Source: Marinobacter sp. X15-166B (GTDB lineage Bacteria > Pseudomonadota > Gammaproteobacteria > Pseudomonadales > Oleiphilaceae). Taken from it: a stretch of DNA of 64,000 nt. This document shows, in pieces, positions 37,908 through 48,152 of the stretch (positions are counted from its first letter, which is position 1; every line of letters starts with the position of its first letter). The notes beneath the pieces were generated by a model. The model saw nothing but the letters and a program-made list of their open reading frames with translations, had not been told where the DNA came from and did not search any database. Where the stretch lies: NCBI RefSeq assembly GCF_001752365.1, contig NZ_MEIY01000001.1, forward strand, positions 2,710,918 through 2,774,917, written 5' to 3'. Made by a program: the position numbers and the translations under genes.

Positions 37908-38642
37908 ATGCGTAAGTTGATGGTGGCAGTCGGTGGCGCTCTGGTGTTGGCCGCACCACTGGCAAACGCGGACATAGTCGGTGTGGGCGCCAGTATCAGT
38001 TACTGGGACTCCGAACTGACCGGCACCGCAGGTAAGAACAGTAAGTTCGTCGACGTGGACAACGAGCTCAATCTGAAGAATCAGGACAACGTCAATCTGG
38101 GCATCCACATTGAGCACCCGATTCCGCTGCTGCCCAATGTGCGCCTGACCTACACGGCGATAGAGCAGAGTGGTCGGGGCGAGTTGGGGTTGAGCGGTTA
38201 CGACACTCTGGTCGCCGGACCGGTCAGGTCTGATCTGGAGCTGGATCAACTGGATCTGACGCTGTATTACGAATTGCTGGATAACTGGCTCAATCTGGAC
38301 CTGGGGCTCACCGTGCGGGACCTGTCCGGCGAACTGACCATGACTCAGCTCAGCCCCGTGGTCGCGGCCAGCAAGACCGAAATCGATGCGGTACTGCCCA
38401 TGGGCTACGTAGCTGCCCGGTTTGATCTGCCCATGACCGGCCTGGCGGTCGGTGCCGAAGGCAACGCCATCGCGTACAGTGGTGATTCCGTCTACGATTT
38501 CAACGCTTACGCCCAGTACCAACTGGCGGTGGTGCGCTTGCGCGCGGGCTATCGCCAGATGTCGATCGATTACGAAGACAGCAACGACAAGCTCGACATC
38601 AGGATTGGTGGCCCCTTTCTGAGCGCCGGGCTGGTGTTCTGA
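37908..38642 (+). CDS. TIGR04219-like outer membrane beta-barrel protein
   Basis: A 244-residue protein with a signal peptide ending LANA-D near 22. Alternating hydrophobic strands follow and it ends in ...SAGLVF, a terminal Phe typical of BAM substrates. GVGASISYWDSELTG at the mature start and the central IEHPIPLLPNVRLTYT resemble a family of small gammaproteobacterial outer-membrane proteins that I recall as TIGR04219; its function is unknown. Followed by a strong terminator, so it is the end of the purC transcript or its own unit. Confidence 0.82.
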   Translation: MRKLMVAVGGALVLAAPLANADIVGVGASISYWDSELTGTAGKNSKFVDVDNELNLKNQDNVNLGIHIEHPIPLLPNVRLTYTAIEQSGRGELGLSGYDTLVAGPVRSDLELDQLDLTLYYELLDNWLNLDLGLTVRDLSGELTMTQLSPVVAASKTEIDAVLPMGYVAARFDLPMTGLAVGAEGNAIAYSGDSVYDFNAYAQYQLAVVRLRAGYRQMSIDYEDSNDKLDIRIGGPFLSAGLVF

Positions 38643-38658
38643 TCGGTAGCCGGTCTGC

Positions 38659-38690
38659 AAAAGAGCGCCCGCACCGGGCGCTCTTTTTGT
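38659..38690 (+). terminator. Rho-independent terminator after the outer-membrane protein gene
   Basis: AAGAGCGCCC and GGGCGCTCTT form a perfect 10-pair stem around GCACC, followed by a T tract interrupted by one G. Confidence 0.9.
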
Positions 38691-38771
38691 TTTTGGGGCC
38701 AGAGTGGCATATTCGATAAACTGGGCGACACTCAGCAGAGCAGCCCACGAACGACCTACGGAGATTCGGCG

Positions 38772-39778
38772 GTGAAAATTCTTGTGACAGGGACAGCGGG
38801 GTTCATCGGTTCACACCTGGCGCAGCGCCTGCTCGCCCGCGGTGATGAAGTCATCGGTGTCGACAACGTCAACGATTACTACGACGTGAACCTCAAGGAG
38901 GCGCGGCTGGCCCGCCTGACAGGACAACCGGGTTTCACCGAGGTACGCCAGGACGTGGCCGACCGGGAGGCCATGGCGGAACTCTTCCGCACCCACAAAC
39001 CAGAGCGGGTGGTGCATCTGGCGGCCCAGGCGGGGTGCGTTATTCCCTTGAAAACCCCCACGCCTACGTGGATGCCAATCTGGTGGGTTTTATGAACATT
39101 CTCGAAGGCTGTCGTCACCACGGGGTGCAGCACCTGGTGTACGCCTCCAGCAGCTCGGTGTATGGCGCCAACGAGACCATGCCGTTTTCGGTGCACGACA
39201 ATGTCGATCATCCGCTGAGCCTGTACGCGGCCTCCAAAAAGGCCAACGAGCTGATGGCGCACACCTACAGCCATCTGTATCAGTTGCCCACCACCGGGCT
39301 GCGCTTTTTCACCGTTTACGGGCCCTGGGGCCGGCCGGATATGGCGTTGTTTATTTTTACCCGTAAAATTCTCGCCGGTGAACCGATTGATGTGTTCAAT
39401 TTTGGCAGGCATCGCCGCGATTTCACCTACATCGATGATATTGTGGAAGGTGTGATACGCACGCTGGACCAGGTGGCCACGCCCAACCCGGCATGGACGG
39501 GCGGCACCCCGGATTCTGCCACCAGCATGGCACCTTACCGGTTGTACAACATCGGCAGCAACAACCCGGTGGAATTGTCCCGCTTCATTGAAATCATCGA
39601 GGAGCGGGTGGGTAAAAAGGCGATCAAAAACCTGCTGCCCCTGCAGCCGGGCGATGTTCCCGCCACCTATGCGGACGTTAACGCCTTGATGGACGACGTG
39701 GGTTATAAACCCTCCACTCCGGTGGAAGAGGGCATAGCCAGATTCGTGGACTGGTATCGGGCGTTTTACCAGCTCTAG
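38772..39778 (+). pseudogene. NAD-dependent nucleotide-sugar (UDP-glucuronate 4-) epimerase, frameshifted
   Basis: GTG start after GGAG. The first frame gives the Rossmann half (MKILVTGTAGFIGSHLAQ, then [16 protein letters not shown], typical of uronate epimerases). After VVHLAAQAG the sense continues in another frame as [18 protein letters not shown], with YASSSSVYG, the catalytic YAASKKANE and [13 protein letters not shown]. The break is at four G residues (39032-39035), where five would restore one frame of about 335 residues, the normal family length. Either a fresh one-base deletion or a sequencing error. The intact enzyme would turn UDP-glucuronate (from Ugd) into UDP-galacturonate; exact sugar specificity is inferred. 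Confidence 0.85.
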
Positions 39779-39815
39779 CCCGTGCCCCGGGGCGCCGCGC
39801 ACCCACCGGGGCGGA

Positions 39816-40979
39816 TCAACCCGGCTTCTGCTCCGCCGGTGCGGCTGTGGCCGTATACAGGGGTTCCAGCACCGGTGTCAGACCCGCCGCCTCGTCGATG
39901 AACAGCTGCAGGTGCGGGAAGGGAATCTCGATATCCTCGGCATCGAGGGCTTCCTTGATGGTTTCCAGCAGGTCCGCCATGATTTTCGGCTGATGGTCCA
40001 GATCGCCGGCTTCGATCCACACCTGGGCCATCAGGTTGACCGAAGAGTCGGCCAGATTTTTCAACAGCACCCGCGGCGCCATGTCGTCCCGCTGAATCAC
40101 CTCCGGATGCGCCGCCAACACCTTCATGATTGCGTCCCGCGCCGTGGCGACCGACTCCTTGTAGGCAATACCCAGCGGAATGTTAAGCCGGGTGGGACCC
40201 TCGGCGCTGTAATTGATGATATCGGTTGACGCAACGCTGTCATTGGGGATCATGGTGAAAATGTTGTCGCGGGTGCGCAGCCAGGTGGTACGCAAGGCGA
40301 TGCGGATGACTTTGCCCTCCTGACCGTTGATGATGACCCAGTCGCCGATGCTGAACGGACGTTCGATCAGCAGGGTAATGCCGGCGATAAAGTTGGACAG
40401 GGTGGACTGGGCGGCAAAACCCACCGCGATCCCCACGATGCCCAGTCCGGCCACAATGGACACCACGTCAAACCCGAACTGGGCCAGCACCGTTACCACC
40501 CCCAGAGCCAGAGCGCATACCGACAACAGATTTTCGATCAGCTGCTGGATGGATGGGTCAACCCGGTAGCGGGACAGCAGATTCTCAACGACGCGGGACA
40601 GAATCATCCAGCCGATAAAAAAGCCCAGCGCCACGAACCCGGCGCGCGCCAGGGCACCGAGAAACTCGGTGCTGGCGCCGAACTGGGCAAATATGGCCAG
40701 CGAGGCGCCCAGTAAAAGCAGATAGCGCACACTGGTACGCACATGGCGGATATTGATGGAGCGCAAGGGAATGCGGCCGAACACCTGCTGGACGATAAAC
40801 ATAACCAGCAGGTACAGACCCGCAAAAAAGGCAAGATAGATGCTGGTGATGATCAGCTGACCGGCGAGGTGCACAAGCAGCACCTGCCAGTCGATTCCGC
40901 TCATGCCCAGAGAGTTGAGCGTGTCGCCCAGATTTTTGTAAAGTTGGTCGACCAGATTGCTGACAAAAGTTGCTTCCAT
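39816..40979 (-). CDS. MscS-family small-conductance mechanosensitive channel
   Basis: A 387-residue member of the MscS family, larger than the 286-residue E. coli MscS because it carries extra N-terminal membrane segments (about 40-65 and 85-105). The pore-lining TM3 signature is VSIVAGLGIVGIAVGFAAQSTLSNFIAG in pieces near 175-205. The beta domain follows with FSIGDWVIINGQEGKVIRIALRTT, and then the cytoplasmic alpha/beta cage. It starts at MEATFVSN after AGGGTG. It would release solutes on hypo-osmotic shock. Converges with the uronate epimerase and is divergent from the SMR gene. Confidence 0.92.
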   Translation of the reverse strand: MEATFVSNLVDQLYKNLGDTLNSLGMSGIDWQVLLVHLAGQLIITSIYLAFFAGLYLLVMFIVQQVFGRIPLRSINIRHVRTSVRYLLLLGASLAIFAQFGASTEFLGALARAGFVALGFFIGWMILSRVVENLLSRYRVDPSIQQLIENLLSVCALALGVVTVLAQFGFDVVSIVAGLGIVGIAVGFAAQSTLSNFIAGITLLIERPFSIGDWVIINGQEGKVIRIALRTTWLRTRDNIFTMIPNDSVASTDIINYSAEGPTRLNIPLGIAYKESVATARDAIMKVLAAHPEVIQRDDMAPRVLLKNLADSSVNLMAQVWIEAGDLDHQPKIMADLLETIKEALDAEDIEIPFPHLQLFIDEAAGLTPVLEPLYTATAAPAEQKPG

Positions 40980-41074
40980 AGGGTCACCCTGACTGGTGGC
41001 TGCCATATACACATAGTTGCGGGTAATGTGACCGCATGCAAACCCCTGGCTTTATTATTTCCCGGAACCATACG

Positions 41075-41407
41075 ATGAAAAACTGGTTATTCCTGCTAAC
41101 GGCGATCGTCGCTGAAGTAGTGGCTACCTCGGCGCTGAAATCCAGTGAGGGTTTCAGCCGCCTCTGGCCCTCCCTGATTGTGGTGCTGGGCTACGGCATC
41201 GCGTTTTATTTTCTGTCGCTCATGCTGCGTACCATCCCGGTCGGCGTGGCTTACGCACTCTGGTCGGGGATTGGCATTGTGCTGATATCCGTGGTGGGCT
41301 GGTTGGCGTTTGGGCAGCGACTGGATGCCCCCGCCGTGGTCGGTATGGCGCTGATCATTGCAGGTGTTCTGGTGATGAACGTATTGTCGAAATCGATCCC
41401 GCACTGA
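41075..41407 (+). CDS. Small multidrug resistance (SMR) efflux transporter, EmrE-like
   Basis: A 110-residue, four-helix inner-membrane protein, the same length as E. coli EmrE. The essential proton- and drug-binding Glu14 is present ([18 protein letters not shown]), as is the GVAYALWSG motif of helix 3 near 57-65. Helices are at about 3-22, 32-51, 58-76 and 85-104. It exchanges quaternary ammonium or similar cations for protons as an antiparallel dimer. The EmrE-type residues favour multidrug rather than Gdx guanidinium exporters, but substrates are not certain. Confidence 0.92.
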   Translation: MKNWLFLLTAIVAEVVATSALKSSEGFSRLWPSLIVVLGYGIAFYFLSLMLRTIPVGVAYALWSGIGIVLISVVGWLAFGQRLDAPAVVGMALIIAGVLVMNVLSKSIPH

Positions 41408-41418
41408 GCTTCACAACC

Positions 41419-41450
41419 ACCCGGGGCCAGACGCAGGTCTGTCCCCGGGT
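41419..41450. terminator. Long hairpin between the SMR gene and ggt
   Basis: ACCCGGGG (41419-41426) pairs with CCCCGGGT (41443-41450); after one mismatch, CAGAC pairs with GTCTG around GCAG. Very stable and placed between two convergent stops, but without a T run. Probably a 3'-end structure serving both transcripts. Confidence 0.5.
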
Positions 41451-41467
41451 AAATTCCGCAATAATTT

Positions 41468-43213
41468 CTAGTAGCCTTGTGCCGATGAAGTGCTGCGCCG
41501 TGGGTCCGCGCCGCCGTAGAATCGGCCCGTATCATCGATGTAGATGCTTTGAATGGCGCCCATGGCCGGCTTGGTGACCACGGTATGCCCCTTGTCCTGC
41601 AGCAGCCGGACGGTGTCCGGGCTGATGCCCCGTTCGATACGGATTTCATCCGGCAGCCACTGGTGGTGAATGCGCGGGGCCGCAACCGCAGACTGAATGT
41701 TCATGCCGTGGTCGATCACGTTCATCAGTACCTGCAAGGTGGTGGTGATGATGCGGGAGCCTCCGGGGCTGCCGGTGACCAGCCGGTTGCTGCCGTTCTG
41801 ACGCACGATGGTGGGCGACATGGAGCTGAGCATGCGCTTGTTGGGTTCGACCTTGTTGGCACCGCCGCCGAGCAGGCCGTAGGCATTGGCTACCCCGGGT
41901 TTGGCACTGAAGTCATCCATCTCGTTATTGAGCAGGAATCCTGCGCCGGCCACGGTGATGCCTGAGCCATAACTGAAGTTGATGGTGTAGGTGTTGGACA
42001 CGGCGTTGCCCCAGCGGTCGACGATCGAAAAATGCGTGGTTTCGTTGCTTTCGTATTCCCCCGGCTGCCCCGCCTGTATGTCTTTGGCCGGCCGGGCCCG
42101 GTCGGGATCGATACCCTGACGCAGATGGCGGGCATAGTCCTTATCGGTCAACCCCTTCAGCGGTACCTCCACAAAATCCGTGTCACCCAGGTAGCGGGTC
42201 CGGTCGGCGTAGGCCAGCTTCATCGCTTCGGCCATCAGGTGGAGGGTCTGGGCCGAGTTATGGCCGTAGTCCGCGATCGGATAGTCTTCCAGGATGTTCA
42301 GGATCTGTACGATGTGGGTGCCACCCGAGGAGGGGGGCGACATGGAGTAAATGTCGTAACCCCGGTAGCGACCGTGCACCGGTTCGCGCATGACCGGCCG
42401 GTAATTGGCGAGATCCTCCATGGTAATCAGGCCGCCATTGCGTTCCATTTCTGCCACAATCAGCTTGGCGGTTTCACCTTCATAGAAATCCTGTATGCCG
42501 GTATCGGCAATGCGTTGCAGGGTGTCGGCCAGCTCCGGTTGACGGAATCTTTCCCCCGGCTGGTAAGCTGAACCGTCCTGTTTGTAGAAGGTGGTTTTGG
42601 TGGTGGCCGAACGTTGCAATCGTTCTTTCGCCTGTTCCAGCCCCTGGGTAAAGCGGAGCGGCACGATAAAGCCCTCGCGGGCCAGACGTATGGCCGGCGC
42701 CAGCGCTTCCGCCAGGGTTATAGTGCCGTACTGCTCCAGGGCCATGGCCATGCCCGCCACCGTGCCCGGTACGCCCGCGGCCAGATGAGTGTAGCGGCTG
42801 CGCTCCTGCACCACGTTGCCGTCTTCATCCTGGAACATGGTCTCGTGGGCCGCCGCGGGTGCCTTCTCCCGGTAGTCTATGGCGGTGACCGGGGAGCCGT
42901 CTCCCGGGGCAAACAGCATAAAGCCACCACCGCCAATATTGCCGGAACGCGGCTGGGTGACCGCCAGCGCGAAGCTGGCCGTCACCGCTGCGTCGACGGC
43001 GTTGCCGCCCTGTTTCAACACTTGCAGGGCGACGTCGGTGGCCAGCGTGTGACTGGTGGCCACCATGCCCTGTGAGCCTTCCACCGGGTGGTGACGTTCA
43101 CCTTCCAGTATCGGGGCGGCGGCCATGGTGTGCGCGGCGAAGCCGAAAAGCGTTATTGAAACAATGAAGTAGTGCAAGAATTTGAGGGGTGATGCGTCTC
43201 GATCCATGGTCAT
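41468..43213 (-). CDS. ggt: Gamma-glutamyltransferase
   Basis: Periplasmic N-terminal-nucleophile hydrolase that cleaves gamma-glutamyl bonds of glutathione and related compounds. A 581-residue precursor (E. coli 580) with a signal peptide ending HTMA-A near 31. The precursor self-cleaves before the nucleophile Thr in NETTHFSIVDRWGNAVS near 390. QPRSGNIGGGGFML near 87-100 and GSPGGSRI near 470 are substrate-pocket motifs. AGGTGA lies before the ATG; an ATG two codons later is an alternative. Ends at a hairpin shared with the SMR gene. Confidence 0.96.
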   Translation of the reverse strand: MTMDRDASPLKFLHYFIVSITLFGFAAHTMAAAPILEGERHHPVEGSQGMVATSHTLATDVALQVLKQGGNAVDAAVTASFALAVTQPRSGNIGGGGFMLFAPGDGSPVTAIDYREKAPAAAHETMFQDEDGNVVQERSRYTHLAAGVPGTVAGMAMALEQYGTITLAEALAPAIRLAREGFIVPLRFTQGLEQAKERLQRSATTKTTFYKQDGSAYQPGERFRQPELADTLQRIADTGIQDFYEGETAKLIVAEMERNGGLITMEDLANYRPVMREPVHGRYRGYDIYSMSPPSSGGTHIVQILNILEDYPIADYGHNSAQTLHLMAEAMKLAYADRTRYLGDTDFVEVPLKGLTDKDYARHLRQGIDPDRARPAKDIQAGQPGEYESNETTHFSIVDRWGNAVSNTYTINFSYGSGITVAGAGFLLNNEMDDFSAKPGVANAYGLLGGGANKVEPNKRMLSSMSPTIVRQNGSNRLVTGSPGGSRIITTTLQVLMNVIDHGMNIQSAVAAPRIHHQWLPDEIRIERGISPDTVRLLQDKGHTVVTKPAMGAIQSIYIDDTGRFYGGADPRRSTSSAQGY

Positions 43214-43414
43214 GCTGTCACCTGTCTGAGTGGCTCGGAGGATTTATAAAGACTGGCCCATAGCGGCAAATGATGCAAATGGGCAGACGGTGCACCGGTT
43301 CGGGCCAGGCACTTCGTTTCTGACGGGCAGATGCGGTATCATAGCCCGTCATTTTTACGGGCAGATCTGTTTTATGTTTGCCTGCTTTCCCTGAATCTAG
43401 AAGGAAAGGTTCCC

Positions 43415-44269
43415 ATGGAGCATACCTATCGCCTTGTGATCTCTTGCCCTGACAGGGTTGGCATTGTCGCAAAGGTTAGTAATTTTTTGTCGACCTACAA
43501 CGGCTGGATCACCGAGGCCAGTCATCACTCGGATCCCCAGGTCGGCCGTTTTTTCATGCGTCACGAAATTAAAGCGAGTTCACTGCCCTTTGGTCTGGAA
43601 CAGTTCCGTGCAGCCTTTGAGCCCATTGCCCGTGAGTTCGACATGGCCTGGCACATCGCCGACTCGGCCCGTCCCAAGCGGGTTATTCTGATGTGCAGCA
43701 AAGAGTCCCATTGTGTCGCCGACCTGTTGCACCGTTGGCACAGCAATGAGCTGAGTGCGGAAGTGGTTGCAGTGATTTCCAACCACGACGACTTACGCCG
43801 CATGGTCGAGTGGCACGATATACCCTATCACCACGTCCCGGTGAGCCGGGAGACCCGGGAACAGGCATTTGCTGACGTCAGCGCGTTGATCGATTCCTAC
43901 GAAGCGGACGTCATCGTGCTGGCGCGTTACATGCAGATTCTGCCACCGGACCTGTGTGAGCGTTACGCCGGGCGGGCCATCAACATCCACCACAGTTTCC
44001 TGCCGTCGTTCGCGGGTGCCCGTCCTTACCATCAGGCGGCCAGCCGCGGGGTCAAACTGATCGGTGCCACCAGTCACTATGTGACCGAGGAGCTGGACCA
44101 GGGCCCGATTATCGAACAGGACGTGATTCGCGTCAGCCACAGCGACACCATCGAAGACATGGTGCGCCTCGGCAAAGACGTGGAAAAGAACGTGCTCGCC
44201 CGGGGCCTTCGCGCTCACATTGAAGACCGCGTAATCATCTACGAAAACAAGACCGTGGTTTTTGACTGA
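43415..44269 (+). CDS. purU: Formyltetrahydrofolate deformylase
   Basis: Hydrolyses 10-formyl-THF to formate and THF, balancing one-carbon pools. The protein is 284 residues (E. coli 280). The start MEHTYRLVISC follows AAGGAAAGG. An N-terminal ACT domain (1-80, CPDRVGIVAKVSNFL) is followed by a formyltransferase domain with NIHHSFLPSFAGARPY near 192-207 and ELDQGPIIEQD near 230-240, giving the Asn-His-Asp catalytic set. It sits between ggt (divergent) and gyrA. Confidence 0.96.
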   Translation: MEHTYRLVISCPDRVGIVAKVSNFLSTYNGWITEASHHSDPQVGRFFMRHEIKASSLPFGLEQFRAAFEPIAREFDMAWHIADSARPKRVILMCSKESHCVADLLHRWHSNELSAEVVAVISNHDDLRRMVEWHDIPYHHVPVSRETREQAFADVSALIDSYEADVIVLARYMQILPPDLCERYAGRAINIHHSFLPSFAGARPYHQAASRGVKLIGATSHYVTEELDQGPIIEQDVIRVSHSDTIEDMVRLGKDVEKNVLARGLRAHIEDRVIIYENKTVVFD

Positions 44270-44354
44270 GCCAACGGCTTGATTGTGGTAGAATCATCGG
44301 CTTGTGAGTGAATAACCAAGTCGACTTCCAGCAAATGTAAAGGAACCTCTCTCG

Positions 44355-46973
44355 ATGGGTGAATTAGCCAAAGAGATCCTGCCCGTTAATATTGAAGACG
44401 AGCTCAAGCAGTCTTATCTCGATTACGCCATGAGCGTTATTGTCGGGCGGGCACTTCCGGATGTCCGTGACGGTTTGAAACCTGTACACCGACGCGTACT
44501 GTACGCCATGTCCGTCATGAACAACGACTGGAACAAGGCCTATAAAAAATCAGCCCGTGTGGTGGGTGACGTTATTGGTAAATACCACCCCCACGGTGAT
44601 TCGGCCGTTTACGACACCATTGTACGGATGGCTCAGCCGTTCTCGCTTCGCTACCCGCTGGTAGACGGGCAGGGCAACTTTGGCTCCATCGACGGCGACA
44701 ACGCGGCCGCTATGCGTTACACCGAAATCCGCATGAAAAAGATTGCCCACGCGATCATGGCGGATCTCGACAAGGAAACGGTGGATTACGTACCCAACTA
44801 CGACGGCACTGAGTTCATTCCCGAAGTCATGCCCACCCGGATACCAAATCTGCTGGTGAACGGCTCTTCGGGAATTGCCGTGGGTATGGCCACCAACATA
44901 CCCCCCCATAACCTGACCGAAGTGGTGAACGGTTGTCTGGCCCTGATTGACAACCCGGATCTGAGCGTGGATGAGCTGATGGAGTTCATTCCCGGGCCGG
45001 ACTTCCCCACCCAGGGCATCATCAACGGCCGGGCGGGGATTGTTGAGGCTTACCGCACCGGCCGCGGGCGGATCCGCATCCGTGCGCGCTATGAAATTGA
45101 GGCCGATCCCAAGAACGGTCGTGAGTCCATCGTCATCACCGAGTTGCCCTACCAGCTGAACAAGGCCCGGTTGATCGAGCGGATTGCCGAGCTGGTCAAA
45201 GAAAAGCGTCTGGAAGGCATCACTGAGCTGCGGGACGAATCCAACAAAGAGGGGATCCGTGTCGTCATCGAACTGCGACGCAATGAAAACCCCGAGGTGG
45301 TGGTCAATAACCTGTTCATTCATACCCAGCTTGAAACCGTGTTCGGTATCAATATGGTTGCATTGATTGACGGTGAGCCCAAAATACTCAACCTGAAAGA
45401 CATGCTCAGCGCCTTCGTGCGCCACCGGCGCGAAGTGGTCACCCGCAGGACCATTTACGAGCTGCGCAAGGCCCGGGAACGGGGCCACATTCTGGAAGGG
45501 CTGTCGATTGCGCTGGCGAACATCGATGAAGTCATCGAGTTGATCCGTCAGTCGCCTTCGGCGTCTGAAGCGAAAGACAAGCTGGTGGCCCGTGGCTGGC
45601 CGCCCGGCGTGGTCAGCGCCATGCTGGAGCGGGCCGGCGAAGACGCCTGCCGTCCCGACGATCTGCCGGAAATCTACGGGTTGCGCGACGGCCAATACCA
45701 TCTGTCGCCGGAGCAGGCGCAGGCCATTCTGGATCTGAGGCTGCATCGGTTGACCGGATTGGAGACGGAAAAGCTCCAGAGCGAATACCGTGAAATTCTG
45801 GAAAAAATTGCCGATCTGCTGGACATTCTCAGCTCGCCCGAGCGCCTGATGCAGGTTATCCGGGACGAATTGGCGGCCGTGGTGGACGAGTACGGTGATG
45901 AGCGCCGCACCGAGATCATGAGCTCCAGCCAGGATCTGACCGTGGCGGACCTGATTGACGAAGAAGATCTGGTGGTCACCATATCCCACGGCGGCTACGC
46001 CAAGACCCAGGCGGTCGAAGACTACCAGGCCCAGCGCCGGGGTGGTCGCGGCCGTGCCGCTACCTCCATGAAAGAAGAAGATTTCATCGAGAAGTTGCTG
46101 GTGGCCAACTCCCACGACACTATCCTGTGCTTCACCAACCACGGTAAAGTCTACTGGTTGCGGGTGTTTGAAATTCCCCGCGCCAGTCGTGCCTCCCGCG
46201 GGCGTCCGATGGTCAACATCCTGCCCCTGGACGAAGGTGAACGGATCACCACCTTCCTGCCGGTGCGCGATTACCCGGAAGATCACTTCGTGCTGATGGC
46301 CACCGCCAACGGGGTGGTCAAAAAGACCCCGCTGGTCAACTTTTCCCGCCCGCGCAGCAGCGGCTTGATCGCCCTGTCGCTGGATGAAGGGGATACCCTG
46401 ATCGGTGCCGCCATCACCGAAGGAGACGCCGAAATCATGCTGTTTTCCTCGGCCGGCAAGGCGGTACGATTCAAAGAGGACGCGGTGCGGCCCATGAGTC
46501 GGACGGCTCGTGGGGTGCGCGGCATCCGCATGCCGGAGGGGCAGCGGGTCGTTTCGCTGATCATTCCCCAGGAGGATGGTGTGCTGCTGATGGCCAGTGA
46601 ACACGGTTACGGCAAACGCACCGCACTGGACGAGTTCCCCGTGTACGGCCGCGGCAGTCAGGGAGTCATCGCCCTGCAGTGCACCGACAGAAACGGCGAT
46701 CTGGTGGCCGCCTTGCAATTGTTCGAAGGCGACGAAATGATGCTGATCTCCGACAAGGGCACCCTGGTGCGCACCCGTACGGATGAAGTCAGTATTCTTG
46801 GTCGTAACACTCAGGGCGTGCGCCTGATCCGGCTGAGTCAGGAGAACGAGCGGCTGGTGGGCGTTGAGCGCATCGAAGACAGCGGTGAGGACGAGTCCGG
46901 ATTGGCCGACGCCGCCGCAGCAGATGGCGACGCCGACGCCGGGGATGAGTCTGCAGAGACCGCCGACGAGTAA
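44355..46973 (+). CDS. gyrA: DNA gyrase subunit A
   Basis: Breakage-reunion subunit of gyrase, introducing negative supercoils with GyrB. The protein is 872 residues (E. coli 875). The catalytic Tyr122 is in [10 protein letters not shown]. The quinolone region reads [15 protein letters not shown] with Ser83 and Asp87, the susceptible residues. The GyrA box QRRGGRG, needed for DNA wrapping, is near 560, followed by the six-bladed C-terminal pinwheel. The last 30 residues are acidic (Asp/Glu/Ala), as in other GyrA tails. It precedes serC. Confidence 0.99.
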   Translation: MGELAKEILPVNIEDELKQSYLDYAMSVIVGRALPDVRDGLKPVHRRVLYAMSVMNNDWNKAYKKSARVVGDVIGKYHPHGDSAVYDTIVRMAQPFSLRYPLVDGQGNFGSIDGDNAAAMRYTEIRMKKIAHAIMADLDKETVDYVPNYDGTEFIPEVMPTRIPNLLVNGSSGIAVGMATNIPPHNLTEVVNGCLALIDNPDLSVDELMEFIPGPDFPTQGIINGRAGIVEAYRTGRGRIRIRARYEIEADPKNGRESIVITELPYQLNKARLIERIAELVKEKRLEGITELRDESNKEGIRVVIELRRNENPEVVVNNLFIHTQLETVFGINMVALIDGEPKILNLKDMLSAFVRHRREVVTRRTIYELRKARERGHILEGLSIALANIDEVIELIRQSPSASEAKDKLVARGWPPGVVSAMLERAGEDACRPDDLPEIYGLRDGQYHLSPEQAQAILDLRLHRLTGLETEKLQSEYREILEKIADLLDILSSPERLMQVIRDELAAVVDEYGDERRTEIMSSSQDLTVADLIDEEDLVVTISHGGYAKTQAVEDYQAQRRGGRGRAATSMKEEDFIEKLLVANSHDTILCFTNHGKVYWLRVFEIPRASRASRGRPMVNILPLDEGERITTFLPVRDYPEDHFVLMATANGVVKKTPLVNFSRPRSSGLIALSLDEGDTLIGAAITEGDAEIMLFSSAGKAVRFKEDAVRPMSRTARGVRGIRMPEGQRVVSLIIPQEDGVLLMASEHGYGKRTALDEFPVYGRGSQGVIALQCTDRNGDLVAALQLFEGDEMMLISDKGTLVRTRTDEVSILGRNTQGVRLIRLSQENERLVGVERIEDSGEDESGLADAAAADGDADAGDESAETADE

Positions 46974-47068
46974 GTGTGCAAGCTGGATCATCCGGTTCTG
47001 TGGCGGACAGCGCATGTCCGTTACCGAACCGGGTGGCGTAAATTGGAAGAGCGAGAGATCGGCTGACT

Positions 47069-48151
47069 ATGAGTAGGGCGTATAATTTTTGTGCGGGTCC
47101 GGCCACGCTGCCGGCAGAAGTGTTGGCTCAGGCCCGGGATGAAATGCTGGATTGGCAGGGCACCGGCATGTCAGTCATGGAAATGAGCCATCGCAGCGAC
47201 GAGTTTGTCGAGATTGCGACCACCGCCGAGCAGGATTTCCGTGAGCTGGCGGGCGTGTCCGATGACTATGCGGTCCTGTTCATGCAGGGCGGCGCCAGCA
47301 GTCAGTTCGCCACTGTCCCCCTGAATCTGCTCGGAGACAAAACCTCAGCCGACTATATCAACACCGGTATCTGGTCGCAGAAAGCCATTGCGGAAGCCCG
47401 TCGCTATGCCACCGTCAACGTGGCCGGCAGCAGTGAGCCGCAAGGTTTCGCGACCATTCCTGCCGCCGAGAGCTGGACCACCAGCCCGGATGCGGCCTAC
47501 CTGCATTACACCCCCAATGAAACGATTGGCGGGCTGGAGTTCGATTTTGTACCGGACAGCCCCGGTGTGCCGTTGGTGGCCGACCTGTCGTCCACCATCC
47601 TGTCGCGGCCGATGGACATGTCCCGGTTCGGTTTGATCTACGCCGGCGCGCAGAAAAACATCGGGCCCTCGGGGCTGGTGGTGGTGGTGGTGCGTAAGGA
47701 CCTGCTCGGGCGGGCCCGCAAGGACACGCCGACCATGATGAATTACCAGGTGGCGGCCGCCAACGGCTCCATGTACAACACGCCGGCAACCTATTCCTGG
47801 TACCTGTCGGGGCTGGTGTTCAAGTGGCTCAAGGCCCAGGGTGGGGTGGCCGCAATGGGCGAACGGAACCAGCGCAAAGCCGGCAAGTTGTACGATTTCA
47901 TCGACGGCAACGATTTTTATGCCAATCCGATCGAGCAGCGTTATCGCTCCTGGATGAACGTACCGTTTGTGCTGGCGGACGACAGCCTCAATGGTGCCTT
48001 TCTGGCGGGGGCTGAAGAACGCCGCCTGCTGAATCTGCAAGGGCACCGCTCGGTGGGCGGCATGCGCGCCAGTCTGTACAACGCCATGCCGGAAGCCGGC
48101 GTGGACGCACTCATTGATTATATGGCCGAGTTTGCGAAAGAGAGGGCATAA
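47069..48151 (+). CDS. serC: Phosphoserine aminotransferase
   Basis: PLP enzyme making O-phosphoserine from 3-phosphohydroxypyruvate and also serving in pyridoxine synthesis. The protein is 360 residues (E. coli 362). Family start YNFCAGPATLPAEVL, HRS region MEMSHRSDEF, and the PLP lysine in IYAGAQKNIGPSGL near 195. The start of pheA is one base past its stop, so the cluster serC-pheA-hisC-tyrA/aroA-cmk is tightly packed. Confidence 0.98.
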   Translation: MSRAYNFCAGPATLPAEVLAQARDEMLDWQGTGMSVMEMSHRSDEFVEIATTAEQDFRELAGVSDDYAVLFMQGGASSQFATVPLNLLGDKTSADYINTGIWSQKAIAEARRYATVNVAGSSEPQGFATIPAAESWTTSPDAAYLHYTPNETIGGLEFDFVPDSPGVPLVADLSSTILSRPMDMSRFGLIYAGAQKNIGPSGLVVVVVRKDLLGRARKDTPTMMNYQVAAANGSMYNTPATYSWYLSGLVFKWLKAQGGVAAMGERNQRKAGKLYDFIDGNDFYANPIEQRYRSWMNVPFVLADDSLNGAFLAGAEERRLLNLQGHRSVGGMRASLYNAMPEAGVDALIDYMAEFAKERA

Positions 48152-48152
48152 C

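Noticed and set aside
44262-44294. TTGACT ... TAGAAT as the gyrA promoter
   Set aside because: Spacing is 21 bases; a -10 may exist but the pair is not convincing.
44550-47015. 821-codon frame opposite gyrA
   Set aside because: Follows from high third-position GC in gyrA; low-complexity His/Gly/Gln/Val content and no ribosome site.
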